A stretch of DNA of 64,000 bases from Dirofilaria immitis (GCA_024305405.1 JAKNDB010000106.1:62001-126000), one strand, 5' to 3'. Shown: positions 38,001 to 48,426, counted from the first letter of the stretch. Notes: generated from the letters alone by a model not told the origin. Translations and numbers: made by a program.

Positions 38001-39937
38001 CATTGATCAAATTTTTGGTGCAAAAATCGGTGCTCGAGCGGTGTTCATCTTCTTGGACAAATAAAGGAATATAAGAAGACAAATCTTTTTCATCCGGCAA
38101 AACACTGCAAGGTCTAATTGGTAAATATGTCTATCTGACACCAATTGAAGAATTAATAGACGATACAGCTTATCTCATTTTGTCATCAATTCTTCTTTTA
38201 TTTATCCTATCTTGCAAATAACAATGAATTTAAATTGATTAGACGTCATTAAGCTGTATGAACGTGTTTGCTACACTGGTTCTCCAATGTTTTCTATTTA
38301 ACATCGACAGGTTTCATGCACCGGAGAAGAATTTTAGATGGCAAAAAAATTCGTTACAGCGTTAAATTTGATAGAAAATGAAGATATTTGAAGCTTCAAA
38401 CTTCTGCGTCTTTTATGTTCAGACGTTTGATGATAATTCCTAGCAATGATGTAAATATGTGATTAATTTTGCGTCAAATAAGGAAATACGATAATTTCGC
38501 ATGTATAGCTCAAAATATTGCTTTTCTTTCTTATACCAGTTTTTAAGATAACTTCTGCAATCATTCAAAATTCACTTTCATTTGCAATATTTTCATATGG
38601 TATTCACAAAGAACAAATTATACAAATTTGCATATTTTGATTTTTATCATTTCATTTTTTTGCCATTGTTGTCATTGATAATACTAAGCATTTTATGATT
38701 ATCTTTTGAAAAATGCACTTTATAACAACATTTTGAAATTAGGAAGCTTTCGTTTGAATTTTTTTGATTACTTTTGATACTGTTTCAAATGAATTTCATC
38801 CTTTTGAAATCTTGTGCAAATTTCAGTTATCAAGGAAGGAAAGGCAGATAAAAAATAAAGTGAAAAGAGAAGATGAAGATAAATTAAACAGAGAAGAAGA
38901 AAATAAGATAAAACTAAATTTTGTTGTAAAAATAATTTTAATTTCATTGGTGGCAACAAACGGCGTTTAAGTCTTGGCATTGCCTTATTAACGTTACCTG
39001 ATGTTCTGCTATTGGATGAACCAACAACTGGAATTGATCCAAAGGAAGTCATCTTATTTGGGATATTCTGTCAAAAGTAAGTTTAAAAATCATTTTGAAA
39101 ATAGACGAATAAATGAAAAAGGAGAAAATTTAAAGTTCACCTTTTAAATTATTTCAGCGTATTTTGTTTTAATTTAATTACCATTCAGGATAATTATTTA
39201 AGATTAGAGAAAGTGATACTGCCTTGGTGTTAACTTCGCATAGTATGGAGGAGTGCGAAGCACTTTGTACACGAATAGCAATTATGACAAATGGTGAATT
39301 CAGATGTCTTGGCAGTACACAACACATCAAATCGAAGTAAAAATCATTGGTTCTGTTAAATAAAAAATTACGATTTTAGTAACAAATTTAATATCAAAGT
39401 AATTTTTTTTTTACAAATTGTTTCTGATCACAGTTCCGAAATAGACATTGAAAATAGTGCATGCTGATTTAAAAAAATTGAACAAACTGCTAAAATCGAT
39501 ACAATAGAATTTGTCCAACTTTATCGAATTAGTTATTTTCAGATACAGTAGCGGATATAGTTTAGCAATACGATTAAGCACAAGCAGTCAGATTGGACCA
39601 ACAAAAGAATTGATTAAAAAATGTTTCCCGATGCCCGATTGATGGTATCCGAATATTCTTATTTCAGAACGAATTGGAGTGAGCAAAGAAAAAATTTTAA
39701 ATTTTAACGCTTCAGAATTTGCAATAAATTTTGCTGTTAACAAAATTTTGCAAAAATTTTTAGGATGAGCATATATTGCACTTGAATTACAAATTAGCAA
39801 TGCAGAAGGGAGAGACATGGTCAATGCTCTTTGAGAAGGTTGCAAAATTTGCAGAATTAGCCAGTTTAGTGGATTATTCGATCAGTCAAACTACTCTTGA
39901 TCAGGTGATCATCGAACATGTCTGTATTCAAAATTAA
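20761..39937 (+). CDS. ABCA-type ATP-binding cassette full transporter (CED-7/ABT-like), probably damaged
   Basis: One plus-strand gene of about 37 short exons encodes a full ABC transporter of subfamily A, the group of large lipid-translocating membrane proteins that includes C. elegans CED-7 and the ABT proteins. Order: membrane domain 1, ATPase domain 1, membrane domain 2, ATPase domain 2, C-terminal tail; about 1,700 residues in total. ATG 20761 fits the family's N-terminus ([14 protein letters not shown] before a hydrophobic helix). Both ATPase domains have Walker A, Q-loop, signature and Walker B motifs. The frame is broken by single-base losses near 24710, 27890, 29140, 29656, 35048 and 39618, mostly in A or T runs. 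There is also an in-frame TAA at 32600-32602 and a lost acceptor at 38947. It is either a young pseudogene or a real gene in an error-prone assembly. The intron at 35911-38947 holds a phosphofructokinase fragment. Confidence 0.85.
26385..29665 (+). CDS. ABCA gene: exons for ATPase domain 1
   Basis: Exons: 26385-26582, 26916-27033, 27311-27475, 27833-27981, 28334-28414, 28656-28784, about 28953-29167, and 29568-29665. Walker A is GENGAGKST (26987-27014), the Q-loop GYCPQYN, the signature [15 protein letters not shown], Walker [14 protein letters not shown], and the switch histidine TTHYMDEAD. Regulatory-region motifs follow ([14 protein letters not shown], then [11 protein letters not shown]). 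One base is missing near 27890 (before the signature), near 29140 and near 29656, each beside a run of four to six A or T. The acceptor of the 28953 exon is weak, and the join from 26582 to 26916 is also out of frame as read. Confidence 0.8.
29770..34541 (+). CDS. ABCA gene: exons for membrane domain 2
   Basis: Exons: 29770 to about 29910, 30091-30218, 30433 to about 30613, 31047-31149, 31505-31586, 31682-31792, 32015-32188, 32490-32635, 32882-33035, 33454-33678 and 34367-34541. [17 protein letters not shown] is the typical entry to the second half. The loop exons include [19 protein letters not shown] and [23 protein letters not shown] followed by [18 protein letters not shown] is the ABCA pattern (E.R..K..H.Q, then W......WD). 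Exon 32490-32635 has an in-frame TAA at 32600-32602 before a perfect GTAAGT donor. Exon 34367-34541 changes frame near 34475. Confidence 0.75.
34976..39937 (+). CDS. ABCA gene: exons for ATPase domain 2 and C-terminal tail
   Basis: Exons: 34976-35167, 35415-35527, 35723-35910, 38948-39076, 39203-39336, 39543 to about 39678 and 39764-39937. Motifs: Walker [11 protein letters not shown]-loop GYCPQFDA, signature [15 protein letters not shown], Walker [14 protein letters not shown], switch [13 protein letters not shown], and tail [16 protein letters not shown] before TAA. Exon 38948 should follow AG, but the plus strand reads TTTCAT there (T at 38947), so its acceptor appears lost by one substitution. 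Single-base losses lie near 35048, 39055 and 39618. The last two exons are duplicated in inverse orientation at 6985-7402. Confidence 0.8.
35911..36532. other. ABCA intron, part before the PFK fragment
   Basis: AT-rich intron sequence. The open frame at 36186-36386 is low-complexity and has no recognisable motif. Confidence 0.4.
36533..38190 (+). pseudogene. 6-phosphofructokinase gene fragment, decayed
   Basis: Segments match eukaryotic ATP-dependent phosphofructokinase in order. They are [12 protein letters not shown] (about 36749), [20 protein letters not shown] (36831-36891), MEAEA and [19 protein letters not shown] in the N-terminal half; then the GCNAAL segment near 37200; then [57 protein letters not shown] (37596-37830) and a weak C-terminal part to about 38190. 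Frames shift repeatedly and stops interrupt. AT-rich non-coding stretches with a splice-like AG lie between blocks (about 37050-37115 and 37380-37550), so it keeps introns and is not a processed copy. The N-terminal catalytic region is missing. It lies in the same orientation inside an ABCA intron. Confidence 0.8.
38191..38947. other. ABCA intron, part after the PFK fragment
   Basis: No gene is recognised. 38830-38930 is a purine-rich tract (GAAGA/AAAG words) that is open in several frames. The intron's end lacks the expected AG before the next ABCA exon. Confidence 0.4.
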
Positions 39938-42213
39938 TCTTTCAACAAAATACGAATATACGCAGAATACTTTCTTGCAGGTGTGCATAAAGAATTTTTG
40001 ACATACATATTAATTTTCCCATGACAACTTTCATGAAAGTTGATGAATTCTTCCATTAACATCCCTTATAAATCATTTCAGATATTCATCGACTTCTCAA
40101 GAAGTACAAAAACTGATATCACCAAATTTCGCTTCTGAGTTTGCCAGAAATTCTATATTCAGAAGAAGTACCAGTGATTGACAATTCTTTGCTGTCTTCG
40201 TCTTTCGATATCGATGAAGTTTCGCTTCAATATCATTTTAAACAGCGAACCCATTTAATAATTCAAATAAGCTGTTTTTAGCTTGCTAGGATAAATTATC
40301 TAAAATCACGAAACTTCATAAATTTCAATTTTTATTTATTAAATTCTTAATCTTTTTTTAAAAGATTTTGGCTATAAAAATATTGAAATGTATGACTTAA
40401 AAGGTTTTTTTTTCCTGAAGTTTCAGCTATAATGTTCTTCATTCTGATACTAACTTTAAAAGATATTTACCGTTGCTTCGATTCGCAATGGTCTATATCC
40501 TTTAAAGTTAATGTTATATTAAAAATATCTTTTAAAATTAATATTGCAGGGTCCTCAAAGCATACAAAGGGAAAAAATTGAGTTTTGAAACGCTAGTTAT
40601 ATTTGTTAAAAACATTGGTCGCTTTCCGAATAAGCTCACCGTCGAGAAGTTCTATTCATAAAAATAACAACCAATTTTTTCTTTGCGCGTATTAAAATTT
40701 TCATTTTAAATATCAGTTTAATCACGAGCATCATATTTATTAAAATTGATTTCATCGATTGTCTAATTTCTTCATAGATCAAAAAATGAATAAATAATTT
40801 AAGTAATATTGCATTATCGACAGCTTTTGGTCTGCTCTACATTTCTAACACTGCTATAAATAATACATACTGAATTTTATTCAGTGATTCCCAGCACTTC
40901 AAATAATACAGTTAATCATAGAAAAGGAAAATCCATCAATGGTGACAAGCATAAGTCTTTGCCTTTGTGACAAAACAAAACATTATGCTAGAATAAGAAT
41001 GGAATATTGCTGTTCGATAATATATCAACGCAGTAATTTTTCTGATGGATTGATCTTTCTCCATGATTGATCGTGTATAGTTTAAGTTCGGGAGAAAGAT
41101 TTATACACATAAACAAAAATTCAGAAATTCAAAAAAATGAAGAAAATAAAAGAACTATTTTCCTATCATTGTTTATGGATGATATTGTACAAATGGCAAA
41201 AAAATCTTTTTATATATTTGTATTTTTATGATGCAAAGAAGAGTCCGAATATAGCAATAATTTGAGATCACGTGTAGGAGGTTTAACGGATCAAAGTACA
41301 ACAGATTCAAATTTTGACATTTAACAATAGAATAGCAGATTATTGTTATTTGAAAGAAAATATTTTCAAATTTTTACGTACAGTTTTATAAATGTCGCTA
41401 GCAGTCTACATTCTACTGTGAAATTCTGGATTGAGATAGTATAAAAAGAAAGAATCCATTAAATGGCGTCAATTCATTAAATATGTATTGCACAAATTTT
41501 ATGTAAATATTGCAAATAAAAAAATTTTTAAGAGAAAGAAAATATTTTTCGTCTTCCATCCTATGAGAATTAGAAGAGAGGATCTTTTTTATTCTTGGGA
41601 TGAGGTTGATCGTTTATTATGGTGACTCGGCTAAGTCAACAATAGGCTTTTTTTATCAAGTTATAAATGTTATAACACATACATAATGGTATGAATTGAA
41701 CAAAGCTATGGGTCAAAACAACGATACGAATTAAACAATGATATGGATTACACAAAGGGGTTAAAATTACAGTACCTCTTAAATTAATAATGTACAGTAA
41801 AAGAATAAAGGATATAATAGTTGTTCGAATGTTAATAGGATTATCGTAAATCTTTGTTATTGCCGTCGATCTTCCAATTTTTTTTGTTGCTGGAACTGTC
41901 GCTTCTGTTGTTGGATCATCGAAGCCGCTCGCTGGACTCTGATGCTGGTTGCTGATACCTATCAAACTAATAGAACTGACCCCATCGATCGAAATTCACT
42001 TCTTTTAAAATCTTTGATTCTCTTCCTCTTTTATCCTCTGCTCCTTTGACACCCAGCATATAATGATTAAATCTTTTAATTTTACAAACATGTCTCATTT
42101 AATCTTTTGATATACTTATATATAATCAATATCTTTAGTTTTTACCGACGATAACCGAATTTTAATGATGCATACAAAAATTTTGCTTAAGCATAAATAT
42201 ATTTAATGTTTTA
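39501..42213. repeat. right arm of the 2.7 kb inverted duplication
   Basis: Reverse complement of 4724-7435. It contains the last two ABCA exons on the plus strand, followed by about 2.3 kb of 3' flank. Its outer end stops at 42213, about six bases before 28S sequence starts at 42219. The left arm's outer end has no rRNA beside it. The open frame on the minus strand at 41636-41965 (109 codons) extends over the Q-rich fragment seen in the left arm and reads differently there because of one A. Confidence 0.9.
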
Positions 42214-42218
42214 AATGT

Positions 42219-42249
42219 TCAACAGGGTCTTCTTTCCCCGCTGTGTTTA

Positions 42250-42299
<50 letters not shown>

Positions 42300-42300
42300 T

Positions 42301-42332
<32 letters not shown>

Positions 42333-42349
42333 GAATTAGATGACAAGGA

Positions 42350-42401
<52 letters not shown>

Positions 42402-44392
42402 GTTGAATTTCTTCACTTTTACATTCAGAGCACTGGGCAGAAATCAGAGACAGTCAACGCCCCAAGGGCCATCTGTCTCCTTTGTTTTAATTAGACAGTC
42501 GGATTCCCCGAGTCCATGCCAGTTCTAAGTTAACTGTTTGACGCCGGCCGAAATATCAATTAAACATTCATTTTTTTGGAAAAAAAAGTAAATGTGATAC
42601 ACAGCTATAACGGTCCATAAGACAGTTCGAATACTAACCGGGTTTCATCAATGATTTTTAAGCATTAATGTTACATTGCATGGATCAAATCATACTCACT
42701 TCACATTACAGCCCGACCGGCCCAGTCCTTAGAGCCAATCCTTATCCCCAAGTTACGGATCTAATTTGCCGACTTCCCTTACCTACATTATTCTATCGAC
42801 TAGAGGCTGTTTATCTTGCAGACCTGCTGCGGATATGGGTACGATCTGGCACGAAATTCAAATAGCTTCCCTCGGATTTTCATGGATCGAACAAAGCGCA
42901 CGAGACACCACAGGAACCGTGGCGCTTTACGGAAACAACTTCCCTATCTCCGGCTGAACCGATTTCAGGGAGTCCGTTCCTTAATCATAAAAGAGATCAC
43001 TGGCTCGGGCCTTCCTCAATGTCTTTGAGTTCATTTGCGTTACCGCGCTAAATTCTCACGATGACCATTTACCTCCGTGTCCACGTAGGAAATATTAACC
43101 TGTTTCTTTTTCGATTCTATCTGATGGATTACACCTCTATTCCTCTATTTTATTAAACGGCATTGGCCAAGTTCATAGGATCGACTGACCCACATTCATT
43201 TGCTGTTCGTGGAACCCTTCTCCACTTCAGTCTTCAAGGATCTCATTTGAATATTTGTTGCTACCACCAAGATCTGCACTAATGGAAGCTCCAATTGGGC
43301 CTATGCCCAAAGTCTTTAACGCTAACCATTGCGAAACTCTTACTCGTTGTGGCCAGGTTTTTTTGTTTTTTTTATTTAATTTAAATACAAGCCATGCAGT
43401 GGTTGAGTATAAGTCTTCCGCTCAAGCGCCATCCATTTCAGGGATAGTTAATTTGGTAGGTGAGTTGTTACACATTCCTTAGCGGTTTCCAACTTCCATG
43501 GCCACCGTCCTGCTGGTCCGTGTACATTGAGATGTAACTTTATATACATATAATATTACATGTAAATGCATACAATAAATTTACTAATTCTTTTAAAAAA
43601 TTAATCCATTTACCGATAAGTCGCATGCGACCACATGTAAATGTAATTAGTAAAAATTATAATCGATGCATGTCACTATTATTTCAAGTGAAAGTTACAT
43701 TTTATTATTTAAACTTCATCTAAGACATATTTCAACATTATTTAGGATTCCAATTATTAATTATTAGATTAAAAAATTGGTCCACTAAATGATTGTATTA
43801 ATATGCTTAAATGAAGCTCTCAATGCATACAATCGATAAATACACTAATCATATAAAAGCACTTCTATCTTATTATATCATTTTATTCAAAAATGAATAA
43901 TAAATGAAATTAAGATTTGCTAAATTGATTGGTTGAATATCGATATGTTTCGTTAACTCTATCCGTTTCCATCTCAGCGGTTTCACGCCCTCTTGAACTC
44001 TCTCTTCAAAGTTCTTTGCAACTTTCCCTCACGGTACTTGTTTGCTATCGGTCTCGTGGTCATATTTAGCCTTAGATGAGGTTTACCACCCTCTTTGGGC
44101 TGCAATCTCAAACAACCCGACTCCAAAGTATAACATATCGTAACTTTTTCACCCGTACAGGTCTAGCACCTTCTATGGACTGTAGCCCCGCTCAAGGGGA
44201 CTTTGGGTGTAAAATATGCTACGAATAGTTATACTTATACGCTACATTTCCATATAGTTTAAATAACTATTGGATTCAGCGTTGGGCTTTTTCCTTTTCA
44301 CTCGCCGTTACTAAGGAAATCCTCGTTAGTTTCTTTTCCTCCGCTTAGTTATATGCTTAAATTCAGCGGGTAATCACGACTGAGTTGAGGTC
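42219..44392 (-). rRNA. 28S rRNA, 5' two-thirds
   Basis: The minus strand runs from the 28S start (GACCTCAACTCAGTCGTGAT at 44392) through the D1-D3 region, CAGCAGGACGGTGGCCATGG (near 43500), and the highly conserved core CTCTTAAGGTAGCCAAATTC (about 42350-42375). It ends at GGGAAAGAAGACCCTGTTGA at 42219. Expansion segments are AT-rich, as usual in filariae. The piece ends where the 24.7 kb interruption begins. Its continuation is at 17549 downward. Plus-strand open frames here (42668-43028, 43255-43482) are spurious. Confidence 0.93.
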
Positions 44393-44809
44393 AAAAATGA
44401 AAGAAAATTTATAACATATTGGTTGGATTTTAACGTATCATTTAAATTTTGATTCATTCATTGCTATTATTATAGTTAAACAAGCAGCATAATAATTATA
44501 GCAATAATGATCAAAAAATGATAATAATTTATATCTTTCTTTTGCTATATATATTTATGATGTATCAGTTATATATATGAAAGATTAAATTATTTATTCC
44601 AATATGTAAATATTTTGTAAGTAAAAAGTATTTGCTTTTTTACTTACTATTTTTATTATACTTAATCAGAGGATTTTGTCATTTTTCAATGATTATCATC
44701 ACATCATCACCTGATGAATTAATTTTAACAAATAATATATCCAAAACATATATTATTCATATGTATATATGTATTAATTTTAGTATATTATTTGATAATC
44801 TGATCGATA
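44393..44809 (-). other. ITS2
   Basis: AT-rich spacer between 5.8S and 28S, about 417 nt, removed during rRNA maturation. From memory, the flanking sequences match the pan-filarial ITS2 primer sites; they would span about 537 bp here, a length that varies among filarial species and could help name the host. Confidence 0.85.
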
Positions 44810-44964
44810 TTGACCCTCAACCAGACGTACCATCGGGAATCAACCCGATCGTGCAATGTGCATTCGAAATCTTTGTGCTCAATGCGTCTGCAATTCGCAC
44901 TATTTATCGCAGCTAGCTGCGTTCTTCATCGATCCACGAGCCAAGTGATCCACCGCTAAGAGTT
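44810..44964 (-). rRNA. 5.8S rRNA
   Basis: The minus strand from 44964 reads AACTCTTAGCGGTGGATCAC, then CGATGAAGAACGCAGC and GAATTGCAGACGCATTGAGC, and ends near GGTTGAGGGTCAATATCGAT. It is complete and apparently intact at about 155 nt. It pairs with the 28S 5' end in the large ribosomal subunit. Whether this copy is transcribed is doubtful, because the adjoining 28S is interrupted and 18S is missing upstream. Confidence 0.93.
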
Positions 44965-45400
44965 ATTGAAAAATTATTATAAATAACAATTATATCATAT
45001 TATTGTATGTGTGTGTGTGTGTGTGTATTATTTTGTTGGTAGCATACTAGCTAAAATGCTTATTAAGTCTACTTAATTGGTTATGATAAAAAGAAATCAA
45101 TTAAGCTATCATTTTATCTTCATTGTTATTGACATTTAGACGATAACTTAGGTTAAACACAAACGCCAACGAACATTACCGTTTATTCGTATAAATTATT
45201 CTATTATATTATCATTATTATTATCATCATTTCATTTATCTATCTGTTAACATCATTCTTTTTCATTCTTGAATTATTTGAAAAAGATAAAAATAAGCAT
45301 ATGATGTTAATAGAATAATAATAATAATAATTAATAATGATGAACATCATTATTAATTATTATAAATAAACAATAAAAATTCAATGATTTTTAGTCACCC
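44965..45400 (-). other. ITS1, partial
   Basis: Spacer upstream of 5.8S in gene direction, with a (GT)n microsatellite at about 45005-45027, a feature I associate with filarial ITS1. The 3' end of 18S, expected beyond ITS1, is not found. Instead the sequence passes into a BEL/Pao relic. The exact edge is uncertain. Confidence 0.6.
45324..45363. other. perfect 19-bp hairpin
   Basis: Arms 45324-45342 and 45345-45363 are perfectly complementary around a 2-nt centre, built from AATAAT/ATGATG words. A second, nested pairing, TTAACATCAT (45247-45256) with ATGATGTTAA (45301-45310), lies just upstream. These may be ITS1 folding elements or replication-slippage palindromes. Confidence 0.6.
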
Positions 45401-45612
45401 GTAATTCTATAAATCACTATCAGGAAAAATAATTATGGAACACAGAATAGGAGTGATCACAGGCGGTAAATGAAAATTGAAGCAAGATAATGATATGGAA
45501 GAAGGAAATAACGAGTCTTATGGAGTTAAAACACTTGCAAATATAACAAAGAAGCAGTCGGAAATGCACATGAAAAACATGAAAATTAGAAGTAATTAGA
45601 ATTAAAGATTTA

Positions 45613-46488
45613 ATGACGGAATATCAGAATAAAAATGCTCTTGAGGCATTTCAAAAATCGCTCACTATGGACAATGAAGGAAGATGCGTGGTGGACTGGC
45701 CATGGAAGAACCAAGAGATCGCGCCAGCGAAGGGATATGGACTGGCACAAGAACGACTCCGATCTACAATACAATTACTAAAGAAGTCTCCAAAATTATT
45801 GGAACTTTACGATGAATATTTTAAAAACTTGTTAGAAGAAAGAATCATAGAAAAGCTAAAAATCAAGATGAAATATCACAAAATATCTTACCTGTTTCAC
45901 CAGGCGATAATAACACCTCAGAAATCCACTTCGAAGCTAACAATAGCATCAGCAAAGGCAAATGAATCATTAAATGAATGCCTGTATAGAACACCAGTAA
46001 TAATACCATCATTAATAGGAATCCTTGTACGAGTCAAGCAAGGACATTATTTGGTGATAACTGACGCAGAGAAAGCATTTTTGCAAGTCAGCTTAAAACG
46101 GGAAGACGGAGATGCCACCAGGTTTTTATGGCTGAAAGATAAAACGAAGGAGTCGTCTCAAGAAAACTTAGTTACTTTTCGATTCGCACAAGTTTCTTTC
46201 GGGGTATCATCACCTTTTCTGTTGGTCGTTGTGATTAGATATTTACTGAGTGAAGAAAACTCAAAATTATCAATGGAAACTTCAAGGAATTTCTATGTTG
46301 ATAATGTTGTGCTAATCTCAGAAAGTGAGTTAGAAAGTACCAGAAAAACAAGCGAAGGAAAAGAATTCTTTAAGAAAATCAAGATTCATTTGAGAGGATT
46401 CCATGCAAATCATGAAATTAATAATAGAAAAGGTGCAAGAACTGCCAAGGAAGACAGGAATAAAATTGTTAGGCATCGAATGGGATAA
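45613..46488 (+). pseudogene. BEL/Pao reverse transcriptase fragment
   Basis: A 291-codon open frame. CVVDWPWKNQEI, YGLAQERLRSTIQLLKK and EYFKNLLEERIIEK (residues 25-81) are the Pao-specific lead-in. NESLNECLYRTPVIIPSLIG (117-136) and VITDAEKAFLQVSL (148-161) hold the first catalytic Asp (D151). FRFAQVSFGVSSPFLL and NFYVDNVVL (226-234) follow, with YVDN where most reverse transcriptases have Y-x-D-D, so one catalytic Asp may be lost. The enzyme would copy element RNA into DNA. It is the best-preserved part of the element. The frame ends about 30 residues after the family similarity becomes weak. Confidence 0.85.
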
Positions 46489-46740
46489 TAACAAAAATGA
46501 ATTTATCTGAAAAGATTTCAGAATGAGGACTCGGACTAAGCGTTAAATAATGGAGTTCTATTCTTCTGTCTATGATCCATTAGGATTATTGTGTCCAATT
46601 ATACTCTCATGAAAACTATTGGTTCAAGATTTATGGAAGAAAGATATGTCCTGCGATTAAAAACTATAACTTGAAGAAATGAGAAAGTACTGAGAGTTAG
46701 AAAAGGCATTTAACCGATAGAATGTCATCATAAAGGTATC

Positions 46741-47184
46741 TCGATGGACGCCGCTAGAATGCTCCGAGATACATAAGTTTGTGGATGCATCTGAAAGAGC
46801 TGTGGGACTAGCAGAATATTCACGTAGAAGTAGTAGAATGACATGAAAGCCACAACTTATACTGAAATACAAGTTGGTTCCGAAATGAGAAAGTAGGAAA
46901 TGATCAGCTAATATTCCTCGGTTGGAGTTACTCGCCGTTACAATTGGATAAGAGCGCTGAAATTTGTTAAGCAATAAATTGGTATAAAAAAGGTTTATTT
47001 GTGGATAGATAGCACTTGTGTCTTGCACTGGCTAAGAAAATCGCCGGTAGGATCCAGAAATATTTCAAAGAGAATTGACGAAATAAGATGTAAGGAAATT
47101 GAATTCCACCGCGTAAGGTCAAACAATAATCCGGCGGACCACGCTTCACAAGGGCTCTTCTCTGGAAAATTAAGAGACAAATAG
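46741..47184 (+). pseudogene. BEL/Pao ribonuclease H fragment
   Basis: One frame gives SRWTPLECSEIHKFVDASERAV (near 46740-46805), the start of the Pao RNase H with its Asp. Stops follow, then WIDSTCVLHWLRKSP (46999) and RIDEIRCKEIEFHRVRSNNN and PADHASQGL to 47184, the second Asp motif and the NPAD..S.G end. Minus-strand open frames here (46657-47028, 46967-47206) are shadows. Confidence 0.8.
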
Positions 47185-47759
47185 TTATGGTAGAATCATC
47201 CGTCATAGTTGTGGGAACTGAAGGAAAATTGGTCTAAGGATATCGTCATGGAAGAAAACATCGTGAATGTGTGTATGAGCATGGGATTGATGGAAGAAGA
47301 AGGTGTTGATAGATGAGAGACACGGTTTTCATCCCTGCTTAAGTTAATAAGAACAGTACGTCTAACGATTCTTCGCGAAAATATCAGAAAAAAAAAAGAT
47401 GAGGATAGTTTGAAAGGGTTATCAAGGAAAATTTTACTTCTAAAGAATATGATAGGGCAACACAATTGGTAATCAAGATAATACAGTTGGACATAAGCAG
47501 AAGGAAATCAAACGGGTTTAAGAAAAGGAATATGAAGATGCGTTAAAAAACCTAGAAGGACAATGCATCAAACTGAGGATTTCCCATATGTCATCAGTAA
47601 AGGAAAACTAGCAGATTTGATAAGATTACCATGAGAAATCATTTCATGCGAGATTACATTACACTTGGCATAAGATAAGGCAACTGTAGTAGAAGATAAT
47701 TTTAAGAAAAATTTGTAAAGATTGCGTTATGTGAAGTGAACAACCATATTTTCTTACTT

Positions 47760-48240
47760 CACTGTTAGATTTATGGCAACACGACTGTTTGAAGCAGTAG
47801 ATGTAGACCTATTTGGGCTAATTATAATAAAACAAATCATGTCATTGCCAAACGATGGGTGACTCTATTCATATATCTGGCCACTCGAACTGTGCATCTT
47901 GAAGTAATGTAAACTATATCTGCTGAACAATTTGCACAAGCATTCCGTAGATTTACAAACGAAGAAAACAGGTGAAACATATCATTTCTAAGAAAAAGAA
48001 ATGACAATGCCAAGAATCTTAAAACAATTTCTTAGGCGCTTGTAGAATTAAATATTGCAGAAATCGAAACGATGAAAAAGAATTTATTATGCCAAGCGCC
48101 CTTTGGAAGGGCGGCGTTTGTGAAAGAGTGGTCGGAGTGATTAAAGGAAAAGCCATAGCTACAAAGCTCCTTAACAATGGAGAATTAATAACTCTAGTCA
48201 CTGATTTTGAAGCAATTATCAATGAAAGATCTTTGATATA
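47760..48240 (+). pseudogene. BEL/Pao integrase fragment
   Basis: In changing frames the sequence gives FEAVDVDLFG (first catalytic Asp region of a retroviral-type integrase core), then a KRWVTLFIYLATRTVHLEV-like block near 47850, then WKGGVCERVVGVIKGKA, NGELITLVTDFEAIINERSL (to 48235), which includes the third catalytic region. It is interrupted by stops and frameshifts. Confidence 0.7.
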
Positions 48241-48426
48241 GATATTGAAGAAATAGATCTGGTGTTATGACGTGGTGATTTTTTGAATTTTAAGTTCAGC
48301 TCATGAAGAACAATTAACATAAAGAAAGGCCTCCTTCAGAGATGATGGAACAAACGAAAATAAAAATCTACAACCAAAAGAATTGACGCACAGTATATGG
48401 CTGCATGCTTTGAGACTTGATCATTT

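Noticed and set aside
36533..38190. Processed (retrocopied) phosphofructokinase pseudogene
   Set aside because: Intron-like AT-rich stretches with splice-like ends separate the coding blocks, and there is no poly-A tail at the end.
17550..42218. R1/R2-type site-specific retrotransposon as the cause of the 28S interruption
   Set aside because: The break lies downstream of the known R2 and R1 sites and I saw no reverse transcriptase in the interval; the BEL/Pao element is outside it.
46657..47465. Several minus-strand open frames of 61-123 codons
   Set aside because: They lie opposite the BEL/Pao ribonuclease H region, whose plus-strand motifs are recognisable.
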